Part shown: piece by piece, positions 8,332 to 18,399 of the stretch
How the letters are laid out: each line of letters begins with the position of its first letter
Numbering within the stretch: the stretch's first letter is position 1
Assembly: GCF_021372645.1 (NCBI RefSeq)
Contig: NZ_JAJFUC010000068.1
Coordinates: 1 to 59,335, forward strand
Length of the DNA: 59,335 nt
Reading direction: 5' to 3'
Source of the DNA: Clostridium sp.
GTDB taxonomy: Bacteria; Bacillota; Clostridia; Clostridiales; Clostridiaceae
Notes under the pieces: generated by a model
Seen by the model: only the letters and a program-made list of their open reading frames with translations
The model's database searches: none
What the model was told of the DNA's origin: nothing
Position numbers and translations under genes: made by a program

Positions 8332-9852
8332 ATGGAGAAATTAACATTACAAAATTTAGAGGGTGTATTGTGGTCATGTGCAGATATTTTAAGAGGTGAA
8401 TTATCGGCCGCAGAATATAAAGATTACATATTTGGATTATTATTTTTAAAGAGATTAAATGATGAATTTGATGAAGAAAGAGAAATTAGAAATAAGGAAT
8501 TTGCTGAGCAGGGAATGGTTGCAGAAGAAGTGGAAATGCTGTTAGATGATAGTTCTATTTATGAGACTTTTTATGTACCTGAAAGTGCAAGATGGAGTAA
8601 GCTCAAGAATTTGAATTTAAATGTAGGACCAGAGTTAGATAAGGCTTTTAAAGCATTAGAAGATGAGCCTAAAAATGCAGAGCTTATAGGAGTTCTTACT
8701 ACAGCTAACTATAATGATAAAGAAAGAGTTCCAGACAAGAAGCTTTCACAACTTCTTTTGTTACTTGATACTATTAATCTTGCAAACTCTAATCTTGAAT
8801 CAGAAGATATATTGGGAGATGCTTACCAGTATTTAATAAAACAATTTGCAGATGAAGGCGGGAAAAAAGGCGGAGAATTTTATTCTCCAACAGAAATTGT
8901 TAAAATAATGGTAAATATTTTAAAACCACAAGAAGGTGATAGAATCTACGACCCAACTTCTGGTTCAGGTGGTATGCTTATTCAATCATTGCAATACATA
9001 AAGAATCAAGGTGGAAATTATAAAAACATATCTTTATTTGGTCAAGAAATTAACCTTTCTACATGGGCAATATGTAAGATGAATATGTTATTCCATGGAG
9101 CTAAGGGTGCAGATATTCAAAAAGGAGATACAATTAGAGAACCTAAACATACAGAGGGTGGAGTTTTAAAGACATATGATAAGGTATTGGCAAATCCTCC
9201 TTTTAGTTTGAGTAACTGGGGATTAGAAGAAGCAAGTGCTGACCAATATCATAGATTCCCATATGGAATACCACCTAAATCCTATGGAGACCTTGCTTTT
9301 GTATCTCATATGGTAGCAAGTCTAAATGTAAAAGGTAAGATGGCGTCAGTAGTGCCTCATGGAGTTTTATTTAGAGGTGGAGCAGAAGGAAAGATAAGAG
9401 AAGGTTTTTTAAAGGATGATTTAGTTGAAGCTATAATTGGATTACCACAAAATATATTCTATGGTACAGGTATTCCTGCGGCCGTTATAGTGATTAATAA
9501 GAATAAGCCAGAAGATAGAAGAAATAAGGTTTTATTTATAGATGGAAGTAACGATTTTGTTAAGGATGGAAACAAGAATAGAGTAAGAGATGAAGATATA
9601 GACAAAATAGTTAAGGCTTATGATGAATATATAGATGTAGAAAAGTATGCAAATGTAGTTGATATAGAAGCTATAAAGGAAAATGATTATAACCTAAATA
9701 TCAGTAGATATGTGGATACAAGTGAAGAAGAGGAAGAGGTAAATATTGAAGCAGTTATTGGGGAGATAAACGATTTAAGAGTAAAAGAAGAAGAGATAGG
9801 ATTAAGGTTGAATGGTTATTTGAAAGAATTAGGGTTTGAAGAAATAGAGTAG
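8332..9852 (+). CDS. hsdM: type I restriction-modification methyltransferase subunit
   Basis: 506 aa, normal length for HsdM. It methylates adenine as part of the M2S and R2M2S complexes. An N-terminal helical HsdM_N domain (about 5-160) is followed by the catalytic domain with SAM motif I YDPTSGSGGML (near 205-215) and motif IV NPPF (near 288). FGQEINLSTWA and YGTGIPAAVIVI are further family blocks. The ribosome binding site CGAGGAG precedes ATG 8332. It heads the operon hsdM - small membrane protein - hsdS - ATPase/TOPRIM - hsdR. The region just upstream (about 8228-8260) holds TAGACA and TAAACT boxes at a poor spacing, so the promoter is not certain. Confidence 0.97.
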   Translation: MEKLTLQNLEGVLWSCADILRGELSAAEYKDYIFGLLFLKRLNDEFDEEREIRNKEFAEQGMVAEEVEMLLDDSSIYETFYVPESARWSKLKNLNLNVGPELDKAFKALEDEPKNAELIGVLTTANYNDKERVPDKKLSQLLLLLDTINLANSNLESEDILGDAYQYLIKQFADEGGKKGGEFYSPTEIVKIMVNILKPQEGDRIYDPTSGSGGMLIQSLQYIKNQGGNYKNISLFGQEINLSTWAICKMNMLFHGAKGADIQKGDTIREPKHTEGGVLKTYDKVLANPPFSLSNWGLEEASADQYHRFPYGIPPKSYGDLAFVSHMVASLNVKGKMASVVPHGVLFRGGAEGKIREGFLKDDLVEAIIGLPQNIFYGTGIPAAVIVINKNKPEDRRNKVLFIDGSNDFVKDGNKNRVRDEDIDKIVKAYDEYIDVEKYANVVDIEAIKENDYNLNISRYVDTSEEEEEVNIEAVIGEINDLRVKEEEIGLRLNGYLKELGFEEIE

Positions 9853-9880
9853 GATTAAGGATGTCGGGGGTTAAAGGCAT

Positions 9881-10141
9881 ATGAATAGTATAGATATAGG
9901 TAAGATGTTTTACGAACCCTTAATAAATGGATTCTTAATGGTATTTAAGGTGTTTTGGGCTACAAATGAATTTAAGTCTGCTGTAATTGGAATTCCATTA
10001 TCAATAATAACATTTAGAATTGTTGGAAGAATTTTTAGTTATGGTAGAGCATATGGAGTATTGTTTGGAAGTATAGGTGGAAAAATACTTTATTATTTGA
10101 TTAATACTTTCCTTGTTTGGTTAGTTATGAAGATAATATAG
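9881..10141 (+). CDS. small membrane protein inside the hsd operon
   Basis: 86 aa with two or three hydrophobic segments (about 15-30, 33-50 and 62-85) and few charges. GGGGG lies 12 bases before ATG 9881. It sits between hsdM and hsdS, 28 bases after hsdM and 19 before hsdS, so it is almost surely co-transcribed. I do not recognise the family. A membrane-bound accessory or toxin-like role is only a guess from location. Confidence 0.65.
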   Translation: MNSIDIGKMFYEPLINGFLMVFKVFWATNEFKSAVIGIPLSIITFRIVGRIFSYGRAYGVLFGSIGGKILYYLINTFLVWLVMKII

Positions 10142-10160
10142 AGAGAGCGGTGGCAGAATA

Positions 10161-11414
10161 GTGGAGAAAGTTAAAGATGGATATAAAATGACAGAGTTAG
10201 GTGAGATACCTGTTGAGTGGGATTTTATAGATATAGATACAGTTTCGGAGTTTGTTGGCAGTGGAGTAACACCTAAAGGTGGACAGAGCGTTTATAAAGA
10301 TGAAGGTATACCTTTTATAAGAAGTCAAAATGTTTATCCAGAAGGATTGTTTTTAGACAATGTAGTTTATATAGATGAAGAACAAAATGAAAAAATGAAA
10401 AGAACTCAAATTAAAGATAAAGATATACTGTTAAATATTACAGGAGCTTCTATAGGTAGATGTACAGTAGTACCTATTGGATTTGGTAGAGGAAATGTAA
10501 ATCAACATGTATGTATAATAAGAGCTGTTAAAAAAGCTGACCCAGAATACATAAGTATTTTTATAAATTCAGAAATGGGGAAAAAGCAGATTGATTCATT
10601 TAATGGAGGTTCAAGCAGAGAAGGATTGAACTTTCAACAAGTTAGAAGTATAAAGGTTTTTATACCAACATTATGCGAACAACAAAAAATATCATTAATT
10701 CTATCATCAGTAGATGAAAAAATAGAAAATGCTGATAATCTTATAGAAAAGACAAAGGAACTAAAAAAAGGGCTTATGCAGAGGCTTCTTACAAAAGGGA
10801 TTGGACATGATAGATTTAAGGATACGGAGATAGGTAAGATACCAGAGGAGTGGGGAATTAAGGAATTAGGAAGTTGTGTAGATATAAGAAGTGGAAATTC
10901 TCCAAGCAACTTTAAATTGAATGATGAAGGAGAGTATCCATTTTATAAAGTAGATGATATGAATTATACTGGGAAATATTTAACCAGAGCTAAGGTTTGG
11001 TTTGATATTTGTAATTATGAGTTGATGACAAAAGGAATGGTGGTTTTTCCTAAAAGAGGTGCTTCAATATTTACAAATAAAGTAGCAATATTAAGCAAAG
11101 AAGGATATTTTGATACAAATGTAATGGGCTTAAATTGTAAGGAAGGTTTAGAAAATGAATTTTTATTTTATTTATTGAAATTCATTGGATTACAAAAATT
11201 TGCTGATACAACTGCTGTTCCACAGATAAACAACAAACATATAAATCCTTTGATAATTCCGATACCATCATTTAATGAACAAAAGCAAATAGCTTCAATA
11301 CTATCCTCCGTAGATGAAAAAATAGAGCAATATGAATTTAGAAAAGAAAAACTTCAAGAACTTAAAAAAGGACTTATGCAGAAACTTTTGACAGGGAAGA
11401 TTAGAGTTTATTAA
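10161..11414 (+). CDS. hsdS: type I restriction specificity subunit
   Basis: 417 aa with the typical double structure: target recognition domain 1 (about 15-180), a central conserved helical spacer, target recognition domain 2 (about 220-380) and a C-terminal conserved helix. The two conserved repeats are plain: LSSVDEKIENAD...ELKKGLMQRLL and LSSVDEKIEQYE...ELKKGLMQKLL, and each half opens with a TELGEIPVEW / TEIGKIPEEW motif. The DNA of these conserved parts is also repeated, which allows domain shuffling by recombination. The start is GTG 10161 after a GCGGTGG region. Its recognition sequence cannot be read from the protein. Confidence 0.95.
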   Translation: MEKVKDGYKMTELGEIPVEWDFIDIDTVSEFVGSGVTPKGGQSVYKDEGIPFIRSQNVYPEGLFLDNVVYIDEEQNEKMKRTQIKDKDILLNITGASIGRCTVVPIGFGRGNVNQHVCIIRAVKKADPEYISIFINSEMGKKQIDSFNGGSSREGLNFQQVRSIKVFIPTLCEQQKISLILSSVDEKIENADNLIEKTKELKKGLMQRLLTKGIGHDRFKDTEIGKIPEEWGIKELGSCVDIRSGNSPSNFKLNDEGEYPFYKVDDMNYTGKYLTRAKVWFDICNYELMTKGMVVFPKRGASIFTNKVAILSKEGYFDTNVMGLNCKEGLENEFLFYLLKFIGLQKFADTTAVPQINNKHINPLIIPIPSFNEQKQIASILSSVDEKIEQYEFRKEKLQELKKGLMQKLLTGKIRVY

Positions 11415-11487
11415 TTCAAGCCGATAAATTACTTATATGATAGATATTACTATACTACATAAATGAAAGGTTAAATATGGAATAAAA

Positions 11488-13455
11488 ATGATAGCTGGAT
11501 TATTTTTAAGGCATTACAAGATATATCAAGGTCTTTATTTTATACCTATTTGTAATGATTACAATAATAAGTATTCTGAATTCATAGGAGATAATGGTGT
11601 GGGAAAAAGCTCAGTATTAGAAGCACTTAATACTTTTTTTAATAATGAATATTGGAATAAAAATAAATTTGGAAAAAAAGATGAAGCGTTTATAGCACCA
11701 ATATTTTTGTTGAAAAAGGATGAAATAGAACAAGAATTAAGTTATCTTACAGATGTATTAAAATTTATTGAATTTTTAAGTGATTATTTTTGGAATGTAT
11801 CATCAGATGCAAATGCAAATTTATCTTCAGATGAATTTAAAAGATTCTTTGAATTTCGAAATAATCTTAAAGAAGAGTATGGGAGTGAAAAATATTATTT
11901 ATTTATTTTAGGTATTGAATACGAAAATAAATCAAAAGTGAATTTTATCACTTTTAATAGAGATGTGATGGAGAAGAGGCCAGATGAATTAAGAAATTTT
12001 GAATACAGTTGTTTAATTGATGTTATGAGAAATATGTATTCATATGTATATATACCCACACAAACAGCACCAAGCCAAATACTTAAAATTGAGGGTAAAG
12101 AATTACAGGAATTAATGAATACAGATATTTTGAATAAAATAGATTTAATTTTAAATGAAAAAAATTTCAAAGATGGGAAAAAAGCTATAAGTGTTATTGA
12201 TTTTTTAAATAACTCATTAAATGAATATATGGATTCAATAAATGAAACAATTAAAAAAATTGATGATGAATACGCTTTTAAAGTGGAAGGAACGTATAAA
12301 AAAAATCTTACATCAAGTGATGTCAGAAAAAAAATTTTAGAGGCTTATTTTTCTATAAGAACATTAAAGAAAGATAAACAAGAAGTAGAAGAGTTAAGTT
12401 CAGGAGAACAAAGAATAGCATTAATTGATATAGCTACAGCATTTCTTTTAAATAGTGATACTACTCATAAAAAAATAATTTTTGCAATTGATGAACCTGA
12501 AAATTCGTTGCATATATCAAAAGCATTTAACCAATTTGATAGACTTGAAAGTTTGAGTTGTAAGCACCAAATAATGATAACTACTCATTGGTATGGTTCT
12601 CTTCCAATCACAAATAAAGGTTGCTTACAATATTTAGAAAAAGTAGAAAGGACAAAAAGGATAAAACTATATTCGTTTGATTTTAATAATTATTTTGAAA
12701 GCAGGAGAGGTTTTCCAGAAGATTTAATGATAAAAAGTTATTTTGAACTAACTTCATCCATATTAAGTTCCATGAGAGCAGATAAAACAAATTGGATAAT
12801 ATGTGAAGGAAGTGATGATAAGTTATATTTAGAATATTACTTAAAAGATATAAAGAATTTAAAAATTTTTAGTATAGGTGGATGTGGAAATGTAGTTAAG
12901 TTGTATAAGTATCTTTATATACCTTTTTCAGAAAAAGATGAATCTAAATACTTAGAAAGTAAAATTTTATGTATTATAGATAGCGATGATGAATTAAAAA
13001 CTATAGAATTACCTAATATGACAACAAACAAAAAATTAAAAATTGTACGAATACAGAATGATAGAGAGAATAAAGTTGAATTCAAAAAATTAGATGGGAA
13101 GGGACAATACTATTCTACTGAGATAGAAGATTGTTTAGAACCTAAAATTTTATTTGAGGCATTAACCAAAACAATAAAAGAGAATGGTTCTGCTGAACAA
13201 ATTAGTGCTTTAGAAGATTTTGAATTTAATAAGAATGCTAATACAGCAAGAGTAAAAGGGGAAGCTATATATACAATATTGAAGCCTAAAAAATTAGAAG
13301 CATTATATAATAAGATTTATATTGATAAATTCATAGATGATTATAGATTTAAGTACCTAATTGCAGAAAATTATATTTGTATTGCCAATACTATAGGAAC
13401 TAATTTAAAACCTAATTTGTTTAATTTAGTTGAAGAATATTTTAATGTTGAGTAA
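11488..13455 (+). CDS. fused ABC-type ATPase - TOPRIM/DUF4435-like protein (PARIS AriAB or OLD-like)
   Basis: 655 aa. An N-terminal ABC/SMC-type ATPase has Walker A GDNGVGKS (34-41), a signature LSSGEQ (near 303-308), Walker B IIFAIDEPENSLH (near 331-343) and a switch His in MITTHW. It is joined to a C-terminal domain with WIICEGSDDKLYLEYYL (Glu near 440), SIGGCGNV and CIIDSDDE (Asp near 498). That Glu then DxD order is the TOPRIM/DUF4435 pattern. AriA ATPase and AriB DUF4435 TOPRIM nuclease form the PARIS defence system, and fused forms are known; OLD nucleases and RloA/RloB fusions are the alternatives. It sits between hsdS and hsdR in the same direction (74 and 26 base gaps). PARIS senses anti-restriction proteins, so this place would suit a guard of the restriction enzyme; that is inference. 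Confidence 0.72.
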   Translation: MIAGLFLRHYKIYQGLYFIPICNDYNNKYSEFIGDNGVGKSSVLEALNTFFNNEYWNKNKFGKKDEAFIAPIFLLKKDEIEQELSYLTDVLKFIEFLSDYFWNVSSDANANLSSDEFKRFFEFRNNLKEEYGSEKYYLFILGIEYENKSKVNFITFNRDVMEKRPDELRNFEYSCLIDVMRNMYSYVYIPTQTAPSQILKIEGKELQELMNTDILNKIDLILNEKNFKDGKKAISVIDFLNNSLNEYMDSINETIKKIDDEYAFKVEGTYKKNLTSSDVRKKILEAYFSIRTLKKDKQEVEELSSGEQRIALIDIATAFLLNSDTTHKKIIFAIDEPENSLHISKAFNQFDRLESLSCKHQIMITTHWYGSLPITNKGCLQYLEKVERTKRIKLYSFDFNNYFESRRGFPEDLMIKSYFELTSSILSSMRADKTNWIICEGSDDKLYLEYYLKDIKNLKIFSIGGCGNVVKLYKYLYIPFSEKDESKYLESKILCIIDSDDELKTIELPNMTTNKKLKIVRIQNDRENKVEFKKLDGKGQYYSTEIEDCLEPKILFEALTKTIKENGSAEQISALEDFEFNKNANTARVKGEAIYTILKPKKLEALYNKIYIDKFIDDYRFKYLIAENYICIANTIGTNLKPNLFNLVEEYFNVE

Positions 13456-13480
13456 ATTGTGATAGGAAGTAGATGATATT

Positions 13481-16400
13481 ATGAGTTATTTAGGTAATGA
13501 AGAAACACTTGTAGAGTTACCAGCAATAGAATATATCCAAAATAATTTAAAATATGATTTTATTCATGGAAAAGAATTAACTCCAGAAAAGGGAGAAAGA
13601 GCTTCTTTAACAGAAGTAATTCTTGCGAAAAGACTTGAAAAAGCCTTGAAAAGATTAAATCCATGGATAGATGAAGGTAACATTAATAAGACTATTAGAT
13701 TTTTAAGTAGACCAGAGAATTTAGGGACAAGCTTATTAGAAATAAATGAAAAGCTTTATGACACTATTGTAGATTTAAATTATACAGTAGACCAAGACAT
13801 TTACGGTAATGGTCAAAAGAAGCCTCAAACTGTTAATTTTATTGATTGGGATAATGTAGACAATAATGACTTTTGGGTGACAAGACAGTTTGAAGTTAAA
13901 ACTTTTTCGGGAAAATCCATATACCCTGATATAGTTATATTCGTTAATGGAATACCTGTTGTGGTTTTAGAATGTAAATCTCCTTTTTTAGAAAAATCTA
14001 AAAATGAAAATATAGGAAAAAAAGAAGCATTTGAGCAACTTAGAAGGTATATGAATGAAAGAGATAGTAATGTTTTAGAAGGTAATCCAAGGCTTTTCTA
14101 TACAAATTTCTTTACTGGAATAATGAATAAGTATCATGCTTATGTTGGCACAATTAGTTCTAAGTATAATCATTATTTAGAGTGGAAAGACGCATATCCG
14201 ATTAATAGGGATAAGGTGCAAGATGTAGAGGATTTTGGGCAGAATTTATTTATTCAAGGTTTGCTTGAAAAGAAAAATCTTCTTGATATTATGAGGAACT
14301 TTTTATTGTTTGAAGCTGATAATGGAGTTACTGTTAAGAAAATATGTAGATATCAACAGTTCAGAGCTGTTAATAAAGCTATTATTAGGATGAATGAAGG
14401 AAAAGATTCATTATCACGGGGCGGAGTTGTATGGCATACACAGGGGTCGGGAAAATCTTTAACAATGGTAATGTTGGCAAGAAAGATAAAGAGAACTAAA
14501 GAACTTTCAGATGCTACTATAGTAGTGGTAACAGATAGAATAGATTTAGATAAGCAAATATATGCTACTTTTATAAGAACTCTATCTAAAATTACTACAC
14601 CAGTAAGAGCCGATAAAATTTCTGTAATGAAGGAGCTTTTATCTCAAGCTCAACCAAAAATTATTATGACAACTATTCAGAAGTTTGAGAGTGAAACAGA
14701 AGAACGAGAAGTCATTGAAAATGGTAAGAAAGTTAATAAGAAATTTATTGTTCCTTATCAGGTCTTAACTACAAAATCCAATGTAATTGTACTTACAGAT
14801 GAAGCACATAGAAGTCAATATAAAGATACAGCTTTAAATATGAGAACTGCATTGCCTAATGCAACTTTTATAGGATTTACGGGTACGCCAATAGATAAAG
14901 AGGACAAGTCTACTCCAAGAACTTTTGGTGGTTATATAGATAAATATGGTATTAAGGAAGCAGTTGATGATGGAGCTACTGTCAAAATAATATATGAAGG
15001 AAGAATGCCACAGCTTCATATTAAAGGTGAAAGCTTAGATGAATTATTTAATGAAGCTTTTGATGATAGAAGTGATGAAGAAAAAGAAGCTATAAAACAA
15101 AAATATGCTAACAAAAAAACTATTATTGAAGCAGATGACAGAATTAAGGATATTGCAATAGATATGCTTAAACATTATAGAGATAATATATTGCCTAATG
15201 GATTTAAGGCACAAGTAGTATGTGTAAGCAGGGAAGCGTGTGTTAAATACTATACAGCTTTAAGGGATAAAATGAAGGAAATAATAGGTGAGGAATTAGA
15301 ATGTAAGGTTATTTTTTCGGGAACGTTAAATGACCCAACTCACTTAAAAGAACATTTTACTACTAAAGCAGAACAAGAGACTATAATTAATAGGTTTAAA
15401 GAACCAATTGAAAAAGACAAGCTTTGTTTCATTATAGTAAAAGATATGCTTCTAACAGGATTTGATGCACCTATAGAGCAAGTGATGTATCTTGACAGAG
15501 CATTAAAAGAACATAATTTACTACAGGCCATTGCCAGAGTTAACAGAACATGTACTATGGAAGTTAACAGGAATAAGGATAAAAAAGACAGTATTGTAAA
15601 GCAATGTGGTTATGTTGTGGATTACTATGGTGTTTCAGATTATTTAGAAGATGCTTTAGCTATATTTGATAAGGAAGATTTAGGTGAACCAATGCAACCT
15701 ATGGGCGACTTATATAAGGAAATGCTTTCTTATAGAGAAGATATTATGAATATGTTTAAGGGAAAAGATAAAAATAACCTTGATGAATTAATAAAAGTAG
15801 TAGAACCAAAAGATATAAGAGCCGAGTTTGAAATTGGATATAAGCGTTTTTCAAGTGCAGTAGAAGCTTTACTGCCTTCACATATTGGAACAGATATACT
15901 AAATGATTTAAAGTGGCTTGGATATATTAGAGCAGGAGCAAAAGCTAAATATAGTCCGCAAGATGAACTCGATATTGGTGATTGTGGTGAAAAAGTAAGA
16001 AAAATAATTGAAGAGCATTTAAAATCTCTTGGAGTTATTCAGTGGATAGAACCAATTACACTATTTGAAGATGATTTTAAAACAAAGATTAATACTTTAA
16101 AATCAGATGAAGCTCAAGCTTCTGCTATGGAACATGCTGTAAAACATGCAATCAGTGTTAAGATGGATGATAACCCAGTGTTCTTTACAAGTTTACTTGA
16201 GAAGCTTCAAAAAATATTGGATGAAACCAAGAATGATTTTATTGAGAAGAAAAAGAAGCTTGAAGAATTCATTGAAAAAGAAGTAGAAAAAGGTACAAAA
16301 TCTCAAGCTGAAAGTTTGGGATTAGACGAAAAAGAGTATGCTTTTTTTGAAGTTGTAAAAAAATATATTGTTGATGAAGGCATAGAAGAAAATGTAGTTA

Positions 16401-16663
16401 AGGAAGAAGCAGAAAGTTATATAAGTAATGATATTATAGAGCTATCTAAAAAGATTGCCATAGATGTACGTAAAGCAGTTGAAGAGAATTATGTAGTAGA
16501 TTGGACTAATAATCAAACAAAAACGGCTGATATTGAAAGAGCAATATTCATGTTACTTAATAAGAATTATTTTAAACAAATACCACTTAAAAGTAGAAAA
16601 AATATGACACAACCATTGTTAAACTTAGCAAAGACGCATTTTTCAGTAATTGTGCCACAATAG
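13481..16663 (+). CDS. hsdR: type I restriction endonuclease/translocase subunit
   Basis: 1060 aa, full length. The N-terminal nuclease domain has the PD-(D/E)XK elements PDIVIF (Asp near 149) and LECKSP (Glu-x-Lys near 163-165). Two RecA-like motor domains follow, with Walker A HTQGSGKS (near 318-325), DEAHRSQ (near 440), GFTGTP (near 464-469), LLTGFDAP (near 656) and QAIARVNR (near 682). A C-terminal helical domain with long coiled stretches binds the methyltransferase. All catalytic motifs look intact, so the enzyme should be active. GGAAG precedes ATG 13481. Confidence 0.97.
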   Translation: MSYLGNEETLVELPAIEYIQNNLKYDFIHGKELTPEKGERASLTEVILAKRLEKALKRLNPWIDEGNINKTIRFLSRPENLGTSLLEINEKLYDTIVDLNYTVDQDIYGNGQKKPQTVNFIDWDNVDNNDFWVTRQFEVKTFSGKSIYPDIVIFVNGIPVVVLECKSPFLEKSKNENIGKKEAFEQLRRYMNERDSNVLEGNPRLFYTNFFTGIMNKYHAYVGTISSKYNHYLEWKDAYPINRDKVQDVEDFGQNLFIQGLLEKKNLLDIMRNFLLFEADNGVTVKKICRYQQFRAVNKAIIRMNEGKDSLSRGGVVWHTQGSGKSLTMVMLARKIKRTKELSDATIVVVTDRIDLDKQIYATFIRTLSKITTPVRADKISVMKELLSQAQPKIIMTTIQKFESETEEREVIENGKKVNKKFIVPYQVLTTKSNVIVLTDEAHRSQYKDTALNMRTALPNATFIGFTGTPIDKEDKSTPRTFGGYIDKYGIKEAVDDGATVKIIYEGRMPQLHIKGESLDELFNEAFDDRSDEEKEAIKQKYANKKTIIEADDRIKDIAIDMLKHYRDNILPNGFKAQVVCVSREACVKYYTALRDKMKEIIGEELECKVIFSGTLNDPTHLKEHFTTKAEQETIINRFKEPIEKDKLCFIIVKDMLLTGFDAPIEQVMYLDRALKEHNLLQAIARVNRTCTMEVNRNKDKKDSIVKQCGYVVDYYGVSDYLEDALAIFDKEDLGEPMQPMGDLYKEMLSYREDIMNMFKGKDKNNLDELIKVVEPKDIRAEFEIGYKRFSSAVEALLPSHIGTDILNDLKWLGYIRAGAKAKYSPQDELDIGDCGEKVRKIIEEHLKSLGVIQWIEPITLFEDDFKTKINTLKSDEAQASAMEHAVKHAISVKMDDNPVFFTSLLEKLQKILDETKNDFIEKKKKLEEFIEKEVEKGTKSQAESLGLDEKEYAFFEVVKKYIVDEGIEENVVKEEAESYISNDIIELSKKIAIDVRKAVEENYVVDWTNNQTKTADIERAIFMLLNKNYFKQIPLKSRKNMTQPLLNLAKTHFSVIVPQ

Positions 16664-16826
16664 TAAAATTTTATGAAATAATTAACTTTTGAATTGATAA
16701 TTTAAAACCATATTTTGTTGAAATATTTATAAATTGGTATAGCATATATATGTACTTCATTATTGTTGAGATTTGTAATAACCATAATTTTAGCCTAATG
16801 TTTATCTTAGATTGAGGAGGCATTAA

Positions 16827-17504
16827 ATGAAAGAGACATTTGAAATTGCAAGTGCAGTATTAATAAGTTTAGGCGGAGGTGGAGCAATTGTATTTGCATT
16901 ATCAAGTTGGTTAGGAAAAGTATGGGCTAACAGAATATTAGAGAAAGAAAAGAAAACATATCAACTTGAAATAGAGAGTTATAAATCACAATTATCTATC
17001 AGCTTAAACAAAATAAATTCAATAAATGAAAGAACATTACATATATCTAAAGTTCAATATGACAAAGAATTTGATATTTATCAAGATATATGGGAAAAAT
17101 TGCATGACTGCATTGTTGCCACTCTAAATTTATACCCTACTTTTGAAAATGTTCCAATAAATGATGATAAAAAAGAAGAGTTGGCAGAAAAGAAATATCA
17201 TGATTATGCTGAAAAATATAATTTATATTCAAGAACTATTGATAGGTATGCCCCATTCTATAGAGATGATTTGTATCAAAGCTTTGTTTTGATACGAAAT
17301 AGTTGCTCAAAAATGGGTGTTATATTCAAACGCTACAATTTTGATATAAAATATAGTCTGTCATATGCACTCGTAAAAAATAAAGAAATGTCTCCAGAAG
17401 AAGGGGAAGAAGTATATATTAGAATACCAAAAGAATTAGCAGATAAGAGGAATGAGCTTCAGACTAAAATTCATGAGTATCTTAAAAAGTTACAGGTTTT
17501 TTAG
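16827..17504 (+). CDS. membrane-anchored coiled-coil protein, defence-island type
   Basis: 225 aa. The N-terminal segment (about 8-32, rich in Gly and Ala: LISLGGGGAIVFALSSWLG) is a membrane anchor. A basic linker and coiled coil (about 35-75) and a helical cytoplasmic domain follow. The anchor followed by a KxYQLEIESYKSQL-like heptad region matches an uncharacterised family often seen beside restriction systems. GAGGAGG precedes ATG 16827. It lies 163 bases after hsdR and is probably part of the same cassette. Function unknown. Confidence 0.7.
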   Translation: MKETFEIASAVLISLGGGGAIVFALSSWLGKVWANRILEKEKKTYQLEIESYKSQLSISLNKINSINERTLHISKVQYDKEFDIYQDIWEKLHDCIVATLNLYPTFENVPINDDKKEELAEKKYHDYAEKYNLYSRTIDRYAPFYRDDLYQSFVLIRNSCSKMGVIFKRYNFDIKYSLSYALVKNKEMSPEEGEEVYIRIPKELADKRNELQTKIHEYLKKLQVF

Positions 17505-17533
17505 AATTAATAAATGTTAATTCACGGTGTACC

Positions 17534-17569
17534 AATCAAGATTTTATAGTTACTACAATCTTGTAATTT
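17534..17569 (+). repeat. 36-bp dispersed repeat, copy 1
   Basis: 32 of 36 bases match 26731-26766. This copy can fold into a hairpin with CAAGATT and AATCTTG arms. Just downstream, TTATCCCTTAA (17625-17635) is a reverse copy of the dispersed TTAAGGGATAA motif. Confidence 0.6.
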
Positions 17570-17658
17570 AATAAAGGATTAAAAACAACAAGGAAGAGTT
17601 ATAAGTAAATTCAAAGCTTACGACTTATCCCTTAAAACTGACGAACGTTGGGGGTTAG

Positions 17659-18399
17659 ATGATGAAATTGGAGTTAATGTATGGAACAACAAATATAGCA
17701 TTTCATGTAATCTTTAAAAACAGAAAGACTATGGAAATTGCTGTAGAACCACCTAATAATATTACTGTTACTGCTCCAATTGGAACAAAAGAAGAGGAAA
17801 TACTTAAAAAAGTTGAGAGCAAAGGAAGTTGGATTATTCAAAAGATTTATTCCTTTAAACACATGAACTATATGCCTATTCAAAGGGAATTTGTTAATGG
17901 AGAATCCTTTATGTACTTAGGAAGAAATTATTCTTTACAAATAGAATTAGATTCAGAATCTGATTCTGAATCAGGTTCAAGGGGTAAGAATCCAAAAGTG
18001 AAATTATATAGAGGCAAATTTATAGTTAAAGCAATGGATAAATATGAGGAAAATATCAGAAAAGCTATGGAACTATGGTATAGGGATAAGGCTAAAGAAG
18101 TAATAGAGTTAAGGGTTAAATATTATCAGAGTTTTTTTAATATAGAGCCTACTGAAATCAGAATTAAGGAACAGAAGAAGAGATGGGGAAGCTGTACATC
18201 AAAAAATGAATTGTTATTTAATTGGAGATGCATTATGGCTAAATCAAATGCTCTTGATTATATTGTAGTCCATGAGATGTGTCATATGTATCATAAAGAC
18301 CATTCAAAAGAATTTTGGGAGCTTGTTGCTTCTGTATTACCTGATTATGAAGTAAGAAAAGAATGGCTGAAAAATTATGGTGTTAGGATGGATTTATAA
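17659..18399 (+). CDS. YgjP/SprT-like zinc metallopeptidase (DUF45, M48-type)
   Basis: 246 aa. The signature block RWGSCTSKNELLFNW (near 175-189), then YIVVHEMCHMYHKDHSKEFW (near 200-219) with the HExxH zinc site and a downstream His, defines the YgjP/DUF45 family. These proteins are often encoded next to hsdR, and their substrate is not known. A run SESDSESGS near 95-105 is low complexity. Two ATG codons (17659 and 17662) follow GGGGG. The stop overlaps the next start by one base (TAATG), so the PIN-like protein is translationally coupled. Confidence 0.9.
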   Translation: MMKLELMYGTTNIAFHVIFKNRKTMEIAVEPPNNITVTAPIGTKEEEILKKVESKGSWIIQKIYSFKHMNYMPIQREFVNGESFMYLGRNYSLQIELDSESDSESGSRGKNPKVKLYRGKFIVKAMDKYEENIRKAMELWYRDKAKEVIELRVKYYQSFFNIEPTEIRIKEQKKRWGSCTSKNELLFNWRCIMAKSNALDYIVVHEMCHMYHKDHSKEFWELVASVLPDYEVRKEWLKNYGVRMDL

